Source: Paracoccaceae bacterium (GTDB lineage: Bacteria; Pseudomonadota; Alphaproteobacteria; Rhodobacterales; Rhodobacteraceae). Taken from it: a DNA stretch of 64,000 nucleotides. The position numbers were made by a program, and so were the translations under genes. The stretch lies in the NCBI GenBank assembly GCA_016778765.1, contig JADHOV010000005.1, positions 38,542-102,541 of the forward strand, given 5' to 3'. This document shows positions 18,794 to 27,381 of the stretch, piece after piece. The notes under the pieces were generated by a model that had not been told where the DNA came from, searched no databases, and was given only the letters and a program-made list of their open reading frames with translations. Numbering within the stretch: position 1 is the stretch's first letter; every line of letters starts with the position of its first letter.

Positions 18794-20986
18794 TTATAGA
18801 AAACTTTGCGGGTCAATATCGACATGCACCCGCAGGCCAGCTTTCGGTTTTACCTTCAGCCAGCGCCGAAGCGCCGGCTGCAATCGGCTTGTTTTATCCG
18901 CCTTGATCAGCAAACGCACCCGAAAACGGCCGCGCACCCGCGCGATTGGGGCCGGCGCAGGGCCGAAAACTTCCGCCCCAATCTCGGTAAGTGGCCTAGA
19001 ATTGCGCGCCAAATGCTGAGCGTATTCAATCGCCTCTTCTTGCGCGACAGCGCTGATCACCAAGCCAACAAGCCGGCCAAAGGGCGGGACCAATGCGCTT
19101 TGCCGCATCTGTGCTTCCGCATTCCAGAACGCTTCTTCATCCCCTTTTAAAATGGCTTGTATAACAGGATGCTCTGGCTGATGCGTTTGCAAATAGGCAG
19201 ATCCTGCCCTTTGCGCGCGGCCGGCCCGCCCCGCCACTTGCCGCATGATTTGAAATGTATGCTCCGCCGCCCGCAAATCAGACCCCTGCAACCCAAGATC
19301 AGCATCAATCACCCCAACCAATGTGAGATTTGGAAAATTATGACCTTTTGCCACCAATTGTGTACCAACGATAATATCCGCTGCGCCATCGCCAATTTCT
19401 TGGATTTTTTCTTTTAACGCCCGCGCCGAGGCAAATAGGTCCGAGGATAAAACCGCAATGCGTGCCTCGGGGCAGAGCGCTGCAATTTCATCAGCCAATC
19501 TTTCGATGCCCGGCCCAATCGCGGCCATGCGCCCCGCAACCGAGCAGCTAGGGCATGCGTCTAACAACGGCTGCGTTTCGCCGCATTGATGGCACATCAG
19601 CCGCCTAGAAAACCGGTGCTCAACAAGGCGCGCGTCGCAATGCGGGCAGCCAACCTGCTCTCCACAGGCCCTGCAAAGCGTGACCGGCGCGTATCCACGC
19701 CGGTTAATAAACAATAAGGATTGCTCTCTTTTTTCCAATCGAAGTTTAATTTGCGCAAGCAAGCTCGGGGAAATCCAACGATCACTGGGCAAGGTTTCAA
19801 CACGCATATCAATGGCCTGCATTTTGGGCATTTTGGCAGGCCCAAAGCGTTTTAGCAGATCAATGCGCTGGTATTTGCCTGATGTGGCATTCACCCAACT
19901 TTCTAAGCTGGGCGTTGCGCTGGCCAGAATGACATGCGCCCCCGCGATAGAGGCCCGCAAAACCGCCATATCCCGAGCATGGTAAATCACCCCATCTTCT
20001 TGTTTGTAGGAACTGTCATGTTCTTCATCAACGATAATCAGGCGCAAGTTGCGAAAAGGCAAAAATAAGGCAGAGCGGGCACCCACAACCAATTGCGCAC
20101 CGTTTTGCGCCACCATTCGCCAGCAGCGGCGCCGCTCCCGCGGCGTGATCCCCGAATGCCATTCCGCCGGGCGTGCGCCAAACCGTGCCTCGACCCGATT
20201 GATGAATTCAGCGCTTAGCGCGATTTCGGGCAATAACACCAATGCCTGACCGCCTGCACGCAAAATATCGCCAACCGCCTCTAAATAAACCTCGGTCTTG
20301 CCCGAGCCGGTTACCCCGCGCAACAAGCTGGCGCCATAGACCTGCCGGTTTAAGGCGCCGCAAAGCTGTTGCACGGCTTTGTCTTGATCTTCGTTCAGCG
20401 CCTTGGCGCCAAATCCTGGGTTGAGCTGCGCAAAGGGGCGATCGCGCGGAATTTCATCCTCAAGCACGGCCCCCGCAGAGACCAGCCCTTTTAAAACCGA
20501 GGGCGAAACAGCCGCCGCCTCGGCCAGCTCGCTGAGCGAAAGCCCCGCGCCACCAAAGGTTTTTAGCGTTTCGAGCACGCGCAACCGCGCCGCTGTGGAT
20601 TTTACCGGCCCCTCTGGCGCCAACCGATAAATTTTCTCAGTTTTCTGGCGATCGCTCAACCCCTCCACGCGGGTTGCCAATTGCAACATCGCACTCAGCG
20701 GAGTCAGCGTGTAATCCGCTGCGCGGATCAAGAACTCTTGCAATTCTGCTTGCATCAAGGGCACATCCAGCACCCGGTTGACGGCGCGCAGTTTCGTGCG
20801 ATCATAATCACCGGTGCCGGCGCCCCAAATCACGCCCAGTACTTTTCGCGGCCCCAACGGCACTTCAACAAAAGCGCGAAGCCGGCACCCGCCTGCGGGC
20901 GCATGATAGTCTAAAAGCCGGTCAATGGGTTGGCTCGTTAGAACGCAGACGGTCTCTCCTTCACTGAAAAACTCTTTTGCCTGCAC
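18794..20986 (-). CDS. priA: primosomal replication-restart helicase PriA
   Basis: Reloads the replisome at stalled forks using 3' to 5' helicase activity. The 730-residue protein has the N-terminal DNA-binding domain (residues about 10-110), Walker A RGVTGSGKTEVYL near residue 225, the DEEH box IIVDEEHDSSYKQEDG, and paired zinc-binding sites (CRACGEQVGCPHC and CHQCGETQPLLDACPSC). The end PKAGLRVHVDIDPQSFL is family-typical. It is divergent from tal across 86 bases. Confidence 0.96.
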   Translation of the reverse strand: MQAKEFFSEGETVCVLTSQPIDRLLDYHAPAGGCRLRAFVEVPLGPRKVLGVIWGAGTGDYDRTKLRAVNRVLDVPLMQAELQEFLIRAADYTLTPLSAMLQLATRVEGLSDRQKTEKIYRLAPEGPVKSTAARLRVLETLKTFGGAGLSLSELAEAAAVSPSVLKGLVSAGAVLEDEIPRDRPFAQLNPGFGAKALNEDQDKAVQQLCGALNRQVYGASLLRGVTGSGKTEVYLEAVGDILRAGGQALVLLPEIALSAEFINRVEARFGARPAEWHSGITPRERRRCWRMVAQNGAQLVVGARSALFLPFRNLRLIIVDEEHDSSYKQEDGVIYHARDMAVLRASIAGAHVILASATPSLESWVNATSGKYQRIDLLKRFGPAKMPKMQAIDMRVETLPSDRWISPSLLAQIKLRLEKREQSLLFINRRGYAPVTLCRACGEQVGCPHCDARLVEHRFSRRLMCHQCGETQPLLDACPSCSVAGRMAAIGPGIERLADEIAALCPEARIAVLSSDLFASARALKEKIQEIGDGAADIIVGTQLVAKGHNFPNLTLVGVIDADLGLQGSDLRAAEHTFQIMRQVAGRAGRAQRAGSAYLQTHQPEHPVIQAILKGDEEAFWNAEAQMRQSALVPPFGRLVGLVISAVAQEEAIEYAQHLARNSRPLTEIGAEVFGPAPAPIARVRGRFRVRLLIKADKTSRLQPALRRWLKVKPKAGLRVHVDIDPQSFL

Positions 20987-21072
20987 TTTTTACTCCATGT
21001 TGGGGTTTTCCATAGCTGAAAGTTACAGTAAAGCCAAATCACGCCTCACCCTAGCCATGCAAGGATTACGTC

Positions 21073-21726
21073 ATGAAATTTTTTGTCGATACCGCCGAAG
21101 TTTCCGAAATTATTGAGTTGAACGATCTGGGAATGGTTGATGGCGTGACCACGAACCCGTCTTTGATCAAAAAATCTGGCCGCGATATTTTGGAAGTCAC
21201 CAAAGAAATTTGCGGCATTGTATCTGGTCCTGTCAGCGCCGAGGTCACAGCCATTGACGCAGATAAAATGATCGCAGAAGGACGCAAACTGGCGGAACTG
21301 GCCAGCAATATCGCCGTAAAGCTTCCCCTGACATGGGATGGTTTGAAAGCCTGCCGCGTACTGAGCCAAGAAGGCAAAATGGTCAATGTCACTTTATGTT
21401 TTGCCGCCAACCAAGCCTTATTAGCGGCAAAAGCGGGCGCAACCTTCATTTCCCCCTTCATCGGCCGTTTGGACGATATCAACTTGGATGGGATGGAGCT
21501 GATTGAAGATATCCGCACCATTTATGACAATTACGGCTTTGAAACGCAAATTTTGGCGGCCTCAATCCGGACCGCAAATCACGTGCTCGACAGCGCGCGC
21601 ATCGGCGCCGATGTCATAACTGCCCCCCCGGCCGTCATCAAAAACCTGGCCAACCATCCCTTGACCGATAAGGGTTTGGCCAGCTTTTTGGAAGATATCA
21701 AAAAAACTGGACAAACAATTCTGTAA
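21073..21726 (+). CDS. tal: transaldolase, short TalC/FSA type
   Basis: Moves a dihydroxyacetone unit between sugar phosphates in the pentose phosphate pathway, using a Schiff-base lysine. The 217-residue length marks the short subfamily. Family blocks are [41 protein letters not shown] (catalytic lysine), and [15 protein letters not shown]. Fructose-6-phosphate aldolase activity is an alternative because the two activities share the fold. AGGA lies 8 bases before the ATG. Confidence 0.93.
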   Translation: MKFFVDTAEVSEIIELNDLGMVDGVTTNPSLIKKSGRDILEVTKEICGIVSGPVSAEVTAIDADKMIAEGRKLAELASNIAVKLPLTWDGLKACRVLSQEGKMVNVTLCFAANQALLAAKAGATFISPFIGRLDDINLDGMELIEDIRTIYDNYGFETQILAASIRTANHVLDSARIGADVITAPPAVIKNLANHPLTDKGLASFLEDIKKTGQTIL

Positions 21727-21771
21727 TCGTGTTATCGTGCAATCCCAAATTGGTAGAATGGCCAGAACGAG

Positions 21772-22485
21772 ATGCGCGTAACGTCAAAAATAGACAGCAT
21801 ATTAAGGCAAAAAATTATTGATCGCCCAGATGTGATTCTGGACGATCCTGATGTTATGAAAGCGCTGATTGCAGCCAATGAAACCGCGATGGGTGCAAAT
21901 ATTGTTGATCTGCGCGGGGTTGCGATGGATCGTTTGGAAAGCCGCCTTGACCGGTTGGAAAATACCCATCGCGGCGTCATTGCAGCCGCTTATGAAAATA
22001 TGGCGGGTACGAATCAAATTCAGCGCGCTGTTTTAAGATTGCTGGAAGCACCGGATTTTGCCGCCTTCATGGAGGCGATCACCGGTGATGTCTCCGATAT
22101 TCTGCGCGTTCAGTCGCTGAGGATGGTCTTAGAAACCCGCCAGAATGACGGACCAGCGCGCAATGCGCTTGAACAATATAACGACACTATAACCTTAGTG
22201 GCGCCGGGCTTTGTTGATATTTATCTGTCGCAAGGGCGCAATGCCCCGGCTTCATATATTCTTTTGCGACAAGTTCATCGCGGCTCTGAGCAAGTGTTCG
22301 GCACAACGGCAAAATTCATTCGCTCTGAAGCGGCTTTGCCCTTGGATATGGGGCCAGGCAGATTGCCCGGAATGCTCGTTTTAGGGGCTGAAGACCCTTA
22401 TCTGTTCACCGCCCAGCAGGGCACTGAATTGCTCTCATTTTTTGGCAATGTTTTTGAAAGAATGATGATACGCTGGCTTTCATGA
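21772..22485 (+). CDS. DUF484 family protein
   Basis: A 237-residue soluble protein of the DUF484 family, whose fold is GAF-like. Recognisable features are the N-terminal segment with DPDVMKALI, a basic coiled-coil DRLESRLDRLENTHRG (about 45-65), and a C-terminal PGRLPGMLVLGAEDPYLFT block. Its stop overlaps the xerC start (ATGA), and the DUF484-xerC pair is widespread in proteobacteria, so co-expression with the recombinase is likely. Biochemical role is not established. Confidence 0.88.
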   Translation: MRVTSKIDSILRQKIIDRPDVILDDPDVMKALIAANETAMGANIVDLRGVAMDRLESRLDRLENTHRGVIAAAYENMAGTNQIQRAVLRLLEAPDFAAFMEAITGDVSDILRVQSLRMVLETRQNDGPARNALEQYNDTITLVAPGFVDIYLSQGRNAPASYILLRQVHRGSEQVFGTTAKFIRSEAALPLDMGPGRLPGMLVLGAEDPYLFTAQQGTELLSFFGNVFERMMIRWLS

Positions 22486-23405
22486 GCCCGCTGTCACCCG
22501 CGATTCTCAAATCAATGTATGAGTGGCTTTCGACGAAAGCCGCCTTGGAGAACCTTTCGGTTCATACAGTCAGCGCGTATGAGCGCGACCTGCTGGATTA
22601 CCTTGGCTTTATGTCGGCTCATTTAAACAACGGACAAGCTGTTAAATCGCTGGCGCATATACGCGTTGGCGATTTACGTGCCTGGATGGCCGCGCTGCGC
22701 AAAAACGAGCTGAGCAGTCGTTCAATCGCCAGAAAGCTTTCTTCTCTTAAAAGCTATTATCGATGGCTCGCGCAAAGAGAGAATTTTGATCCCAGCATTG
22801 TGCTGGCCTTTAAAGCGCCAAAATTCCAATCAAAAATACCACGCCCCCTATCCGAGGAAAGCGCCTTGCAAATGTTAGAAACCGTGCCGCAGCAAAGCCT
22901 TGAACCTTGGATAGCCGCGCGCGACTTGGCCATTGTAAGCCTGCTATACGGCTGTGGTTTGCGCATATCAGAGGCGTTGGATTTGCGGACCCGCTCCACC
23001 CCTCTTGGCAATAGCCTGAAGATCACCGGCAAGGGCGGTAAGGAACGTCTGGTGCCGATTTTACCCCTCATTGCAGAGGCGGTGGCGCGCTACCTTCATC
23101 TTTGCCCGTTTACTTTATCGCCGCAGGATCAAATTTTTCGAGGCGCGCGCGGCGGCCCGCTGAACCCTAGGCTGGTGCAAAAAACGGTTCAGCAGGCGCG
23201 CTTGCAATTGGGGCTACCGGCCAATGCCACGCCCCATGCGATGCGCCATAGTTTCGCCACCCACCTTCTTAGCGCGGGCGCAGATTTGCGCAGCATTCAA
23301 GAGCTGCTTGGACATGCCAGCCTCTCAACCACCCAGACCTACACGGCGGTTGATACGGCCCGCCTGATGGAGGTCTATTCACAAACACATCCCAAGGCAG
23401 AATAG
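22482..23405 (+). CDS. xerC: tyrosine recombinase XerC
   Basis: With XerD, resolves chromosome dimers at dif during division. The 307-residue protein has an N-terminal core-binding SAM-like domain (about 5-100) and a catalytic domain with the complete residue set: R161 (GCGLRISEAL), K184 (GKGGKERLVPIL), H252 and R255 (HAMRHSFATHLL), H278 (LLGHASLSTTQ) and nucleophile Y287. XerC rather than XerD is favoured by the DUF484 neighbour and by its closest motifs. No attachment site is evident nearby, so it is not read as a phage integrase. Confidence 0.9.
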   Translation: MSPLSPAILKSMYEWLSTKAALENLSVHTVSAYERDLLDYLGFMSAHLNNGQAVKSLAHIRVGDLRAWMAALRKNELSSRSIARKLSSLKSYYRWLAQRENFDPSIVLAFKAPKFQSKIPRPLSEESALQMLETVPQQSLEPWIAARDLAIVSLLYGCGLRISEALDLRTRSTPLGNSLKITGKGGKERLVPILPLIAEAVARYLHLCPFTLSPQDQIFRGARGGPLNPRLVQKTVQQARLQLGLPANATPHAMRHSFATHLLSAGADLRSIQELLGHASLSTTQTYTAVDTARLMEVYSQTHPKAE

Positions 23406-23444
23406 AAATTTGCATTCCTGCTGAAACTGGGCCATGACGGGACT

Positions 23445-24140
23445 ATGACAAAAGAAACAAAGGCGCTGAGCGTCCATTTATTCACCGCCACGGGCGCTGT
23501 TTTTGCAATGCTGGCCATGCTGGCAGCTGCTGACGCAAAATGGAGCCTGATGTTTTTATGGTTAATCGTCGCTTTTTTTGTGGATGGGCTCGATGGACCC
23601 TTAGCGCGCAAATATGACGTTAAAACCAATGCCGCGCGCTTTGACGGGGTGCTTCTGGATCTGATTATCGATTATCTGACCTATGTCTTTATCCCGGCCT
23701 TTGCACTTTTTAAATCAGGGCTTTTGCCAGGGTGGACGGGCTGGATCGCGATTATTATCATCACCTTCGCCTCGGCCATGTATTTCTGTGATGGCAATAT
23801 GAAAACCAAAGACAATAGCTTTCACGGGTTTCCGGGGTGCTGGAATATGGTGGTTATCGTCTTGTTCGCGCTCTCTCCAAACTTTTGGTTTATTCTGGCA
23901 CTGATCAGCCTCTTGGCTATATCGATGTTTTTACCGGTTAAATTTGTGCATCCCGTGCGTACGCTACGCTGGCGGGCGGTTACGCTTCCAATGGCGATGG
24001 CGTGGGTTGTTTTCGCAGGATGGGCCGCTTGGGTGGATTTCCATCCCCAAAGCTGGGCCCATTGGGGGCTGGTCATCACATCAATCTACCTTGCAACGGC
24101 AGGATTGTTTCAACAAATCACCCCAGCCTCTAAGGCTTAA
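23445..24140 (+). CDS. pcs: phosphatidylcholine synthase
   Basis: Inner-membrane CDP-alcohol phosphatidyltransferase that condenses CDP-diacylglycerol with choline. The 231-residue protein has about eight hydrophobic segments and the catalytic motif running from DGLDGPLAR to FDGVLLDLIIDYLTY, in which the DG-x2-DG-x2-AR and G-x3-D-x3-D spacing is seen (residues about 45-75). Length and the DYLTYVFIPAFAL segment fit Pcs rather than PgsA or PssA. Its 3' end overlaps that of the convergent ABC permease by 11 bases. Confidence 0.88.
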   Translation: MTKETKALSVHLFTATGAVFAMLAMLAAADAKWSLMFLWLIVAFFVDGLDGPLARKYDVKTNAARFDGVLLDLIIDYLTYVFIPAFALFKSGLLPGWTGWIAIIIITFASAMYFCDGNMKTKDNSFHGFPGCWNMVVIVLFALSPNFWFILALISLLAISMFLPVKFVHPVRTLRWRAVTLPMAMAWVVFAGWAAWVDFHPQSWAHWGLVITSIYLATAGLFQQITPASKA

Positions 24141-24933
24141 GGCGATACCCGCGCAGCAACATCCACCAGGCCACAAAGCCCGTGGCAAAAAAACATATCA
24201 ACGAAATCATCAAACCTGGTAAAACGGGGGTATCAGACACCCCTAAAACCGAAAAACGCAGGCCATCAATCAGGTAAAAAATTGGATTGAATAAGGCGAT
24301 TTTTTGCAAAACTTCGGGCAAGGCAGTGATCGAATAAAAACTGCCCGACAAAAAAGCCAATGGGGTGATAATGAAATTTGTAATCGCCGACATCTGATCA
24401 TATTTCTGCGCATAAATACCCGCAAGCAATCCCAAAGATGCCAAGAAGCCCGCCCCTGCAATGGTGAATGCCAGCGCCAAAAGCGGATGCGCCACCTCAA
24501 CGCCCAGCACAAACGCGCATCCAAGCCAAAGCCCAATCGCCACAAACAGACCCCGGGCAATCCCGCCAAGCACATAGCCTGCTAGCATTTCCCCCGCTGA
24601 CAGCGGCGGCATAAGCGTATCGACAATATTGCCCTGAATTTTCGATGTCATAATCGAAGATGAGGTATTGGCAAACGCGTTTTGGATGATACTCATCATC
24701 ACAATTCCGGGCACCATAAAGATAATATAAGAATACCCCATCACAAGACCACGATTGGGGCCAACCGCGATGTTGAAAATCAACAGAAACAAACCAGATG
24801 TCACCATGGGCGCTGCGATGGTTTGGTTCCAGACGGCCAGAAAACGCATAATTTCGCGTTTCACTAGCGTCGTAACCCCGATCCAATTCACCAAACCGAA
24901 ACGCCGGACGCCAATTTTATTGTCAATCTGCAT
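24130..24933 (-). CDS. ABC-2 type transporter permease without an adjacent ATPase
   Basis: A 267-residue inner-membrane protein with six hydrophobic segments. The N-terminal amphipathic part has TLVKREIMRFLAVW, and the ABC-2 signature region is FIITPLAFLSGSFYSITALP near residue 190. It resembles YadH-type permeases. Such permeases work with a nucleotide-binding subunit, normally encoded next door; none is present within the window on either side. GAGG lies 8 bases before the ATG. Substrate unknown. It is flanked by pcs (convergent) and gcrA (divergent). Confidence 0.85.
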   Translation of the reverse strand: MQIDNKIGVRRFGLVNWIGVTTLVKREIMRFLAVWNQTIAAPMVTSGLFLLIFNIAVGPNRGLVMGYSYIIFMVPGIVMMSIIQNAFANTSSSIMTSKIQGNIVDTLMPPLSAGEMLAGYVLGGIARGLFVAIGLWLGCAFVLGVEVAHPLLALAFTIAGAGFLASLGLLAGIYAQKYDQMSAITNFIITPLAFLSGSFYSITALPEVLQKIALFNPIFYLIDGLRFSVLGVSDTPVLPGLMISLICFFATGFVAWWMLLRGYRLKP

Positions 24934-24963
24934 GTAAACGCCTCAATCTTTGATTCTGATGTC

Positions 24964-24991
24964 TTGTAACTCGGGACCCAATGCTTAGAAT
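24964..24991 (+). promoter_or_regulatory. candidate gcrA promoter with adjacent GANTC site
   Basis: TTGTAA (24964-24969) and TAGAAT (24986-24991) are separated by 16 bases and would start transcription near 24998. A GATTC methylation-type site lies just upstream at 24952-24956, of the kind recognised by CcrM and GcrA. Prediction by eye only. Confidence 0.45.
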
Positions 24992-25013
24992 AGGGGCTTG
25001 TTGAATTTTTAAG

Positions 25014-25040
25014 GGCGGCCCCAGTTTATGGCCGCTTTTT
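25014..25040 (+). terminator. terminator-like hairpin in the gcrA leader (possible attenuator)
   Basis: GCGGCC (25015-25020) pairs with GGCCGC (25030-25035) across a 9-base loop and is followed at once by five T residues, ending 15 bases before the gcrA ATG. The T-run lies on the gcrA side, so on the plus strand it would end a transcript begun at the candidate promoter. No plus-strand gene upstream needs this terminator: the upstream gene is on the other strand. Confidence 0.6.
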
Positions 25041-25055
25041 GCATAGGAAAAACCG

Positions 25056-25604
25056 ATGTCGTGGACTGATGAGCGGGTAGAGCTGCTGACTAAAATGTGG
25101 GGCGAAGGCCAATCGGCCAGCCAGATAGCAAAAGAACTGGGCGGCGTCACCCGCAATGCGGTGATTGGCAAAGTGCACCGGTTGGGGCTCTCGAACCGCG
25201 CCACGAGCACGGCAAAGCCGGATGCAAAAGTAAAATCAGCGCTCAAGGAAGAGGTGAAATCTGCGGCGCCGAGCGAAGCCGCGATCAAAGAGCCTGAAGC
25301 CAAAGCCCCGATTTCGCCAGCACGCCGGCAGATCATTCCGGCCGGCCAGCCTTTGCCACCGCAACCTTCTGCCAATGAAATCAGCCCGGAAGCTTTGGCA
25401 AAAGTATCCGAAGTTGAAAAGAAATCGAAAAAAATATCTCTGATGGAATTGACCGAGCGTACGTGCAAATGGCCCATTGGCGATCCTGCCACCTCAGATT
25501 TCTGGTTTTGTGGCCTGCCCACCCAAACCGGCAAACCGTATTGTGAAGCGCATGTAGGCGTGGCGTTTCAGCCGCTCAGCACGCGCAGAGATCGCCGTCG
25601 CTAA
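25056..25604 (+). CDS. gcrA: cell-cycle regulator GcrA
   Basis: Transcription regulator that binds sigma-70 RNA polymerase holoenzyme and acts at CcrM-methylated GANTC promoters. The 182-residue protein opens with MSWTDERVELLTKMWGEGQS and continues through ASQIAKELGGVTRNAVIGKV, the DNA-binding helix-turn-helix. A Lys/Ala/Glu-rich linker follows (about 50-120). The C-terminal polymerase-contact domain has RTCKWPIGDP and FCGLPTQTGKPYCEAH with the conserved cysteines. AGGA lies 8 bases upstream of the ATG. A terminator-like hairpin lies in the leader. Confidence 0.95.
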   Translation: MSWTDERVELLTKMWGEGQSASQIAKELGGVTRNAVIGKVHRLGLSNRATSTAKPDAKVKSALKEEVKSAAPSEAAIKEPEAKAPISPARRQIIPAGQPLPPQPSANEISPEALAKVSEVEKKSKKISLMELTERTCKWPIGDPATSDFWFCGLPTQTGKPYCEAHVGVAFQPLSTRRDRRR

Positions 25605-25623
25605 GCCGGACTTCGCCGGCTTT
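25603..25623 (+). terminator. terminator after gcrA
   Basis: AAGCCGG (25603-25609) and CCGGCTT (25616-25622) form a 7-bp stem with a 6-base loop, beginning inside the gcrA stop codon. The T-run is only three bases, so efficiency is uncertain. Confidence 0.5.
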
Positions 25624-25774
25624 AGAGAGGCAGGAAAAGCATGCGCTCTCAGAGGCTGAACACGCGATGACCGCCAGCGTTTAAGAGCGGTCGGCGCAGA
25701 GAGTGCATCACTGAGCACCAACGGAATGTCCAAGCCAGCTTTTCAAGCCCGTTGGCATAGGCTATAGGCGCGTT

Positions 25775-27148
25775 ATGTCTGCAAACCCCCCATCCTTGCG
25801 ACCTGATCTGGTCAGTGCAAAGCTGCAAAAAAATCTTCGCGATGGTCAACCGACCATCGGCATGGTGTCTCTTGGTTGTCCAAAAGCGCTTGTGGATAGC
25901 GAGCGGATTCTAACCCGGCTGAGAGCCGAGGGCTATGGCGTGTCGCCCGATTATTCCGGCGCTGACGCGGTGATTGTAAACACCTGCGGCTTTTTGGACA
26001 GCGCCAAAGCTGAAAGCCTCGAGGCGATCGGGGAAGCGCTGAACGAGAATGGCAAAGTGATCGTGACAGGCTGTTTGGGTGCCAATCCTGAATATATTTC
26101 GGGAGCGCATCCCAGCGTTCTGGCGGTGACCGGCCCCCATCAATATGAGCAGGTTTTGGACGCGGTTCATAAGGCGGTACCGGCAAAACCTAATCCTTTT
26201 ATCGATTTGTTGCCTGCCGCCAATATCAGCCTAACGCCGCGCCATTACAGCTATCTCAAAATTTCCGAAGGCTGCAATCATCGCTGCAAATTTTGTATTA
26301 TCCCAGATATGCGCGGAAAGCTTCAAAGCCGTCCAGCCCATGCTATTTTGCGCGAGGCGGAAAAACTGGTGTCAAGTGGCGTAAAAGAGCTTCTGGTTAT
26401 TTCCCAAGACACCTCAGCCTATGGCGTGGATATCAAACATGCCGAAGCCAAGGGCCATCGTGCACATATCGTAGATTTAGCCCGCGATTTGGGCGGGTTG
26501 GGCGCTTGGGTGCGCTTGCATTACGTTTACCCCTACCCGTTCGTGCGCGATTTAATCCCGCTGATGGCAGAGGGCCTCATCCTGCCTTATCTGGATATTC
26601 CATTCCAGCACGCCCATCCAGATACTTTAAAGCGCATGGCGCGGCCGGCAGCGGCCACCAAAACACAAGATGAAATCGCCGCATGGCGCGAAATATGCCC
26701 AGAGATCACCCTGCGCTCTACTTTTATTGTCGGCTATCCCGGTGAAACCGAGGCCGAATTTCAAACCCTATTGGAGTGGTTAGAAGTCGCACAACTTGAC
26801 CGCGTTGGCTGTTTTACCTATGAAAATGTCGCGGGCGCTCGCGCAACCGCCTTGCCCGATCATCTGCCCGAAGAGGTCAAACAAGACCGCTGGGAACGGT
26901 TCATGCAGAAGGCGCAACAGATTTCAGAAGCCAAATTGGCCAAAAAGCTCGGCACAGAGCTGCAGGTGATCGTGGATGAAGTTGATGAAGAGGCTGCAAC
27001 CTGCCGCACAATGGCTGACGCGCCCGAAATTGATGGGAATTTGTTTATAGATTCAGATTTTGAAGATTTAACTATTGGCGATATTATCACGGTAAAAGTG
27101 GATGAGGCGGGCGCGTATGATCTTTGGGGCCAGCGCGTAAAGCCGTAA
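25775..27148 (+). CDS. rimO: ribosomal protein S12 methylthiotransferase RimO
   Basis: Radical-SAM enzyme adding a methylthio group to an aspartate of S12. The 457-residue protein has the MTTase N-terminal domain ([17 protein letters not shown] and [14 protein letters not shown] with cluster cysteines), the radical-SAM motif in [14 protein letters not shown], and a C-terminal TRAM domain (about 390-457). RimO rather than MiaB is indicated by [12 protein letters not shown] and by the [14 protein letters not shown] block. ATG is the first in a frame preceded by about 170 bases of non-coding DNA. Confidence 0.95.
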   Translation: MSANPPSLRPDLVSAKLQKNLRDGQPTIGMVSLGCPKALVDSERILTRLRAEGYGVSPDYSGADAVIVNTCGFLDSAKAESLEAIGEALNENGKVIVTGCLGANPEYISGAHPSVLAVTGPHQYEQVLDAVHKAVPAKPNPFIDLLPAANISLTPRHYSYLKISEGCNHRCKFCIIPDMRGKLQSRPAHAILREAEKLVSSGVKELLVISQDTSAYGVDIKHAEAKGHRAHIVDLARDLGGLGAWVRLHYVYPYPFVRDLIPLMAEGLILPYLDIPFQHAHPDTLKRMARPAAATKTQDEIAAWREICPEITLRSTFIVGYPGETEAEFQTLLEWLEVAQLDRVGCFTYENVAGARATALPDHLPEEVKQDRWERFMQKAQQISEAKLAKKLGTELQVIVDEVDEEAATCRTMADAPEIDGNLFIDSDFEDLTIGDIITVKVDEAGAYDLWGQRVKP

Positions 27149-27381
27149 CCTGAAAGGCACGCAAAAAGCTGCTAGCGTAGGCTCATGCGCTCACCTGGCC
27201 CTTTGCGCAAGCGATCTGGCCTTACTCGGCGGGCTGCGACCACCAAATTCCATACAAAGCCGACCCTCAGCCACTTGCGCGACCTGCGAATCGCCGCAAC
27301 GGCGGCGCGGGCTTAAAATACCTACAGCATGGCACTCTTATCCTAAGGTTGGCGCAGACCAAGCAGCTTTCGAAGGATGAG

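Noticed and set aside
22482..23405. xerC considered as a phage integrase marking an island
   Set aside because: DUF484 neighbour, complete XerC residue set, housekeeping context and no att-like repeats.
25624..25774. Gap before rimO checked for tRNA
   Set aside because: No cloverleaf or T-loop motif found; a short GACCGC/GCGGTC stem is not enough.
27149..27381. 233-bp convergent gap considered as a gene remnant
   Set aside because: No conserved motif, ribosome site or T-run terminator found; treated as plain intergenic DNA.
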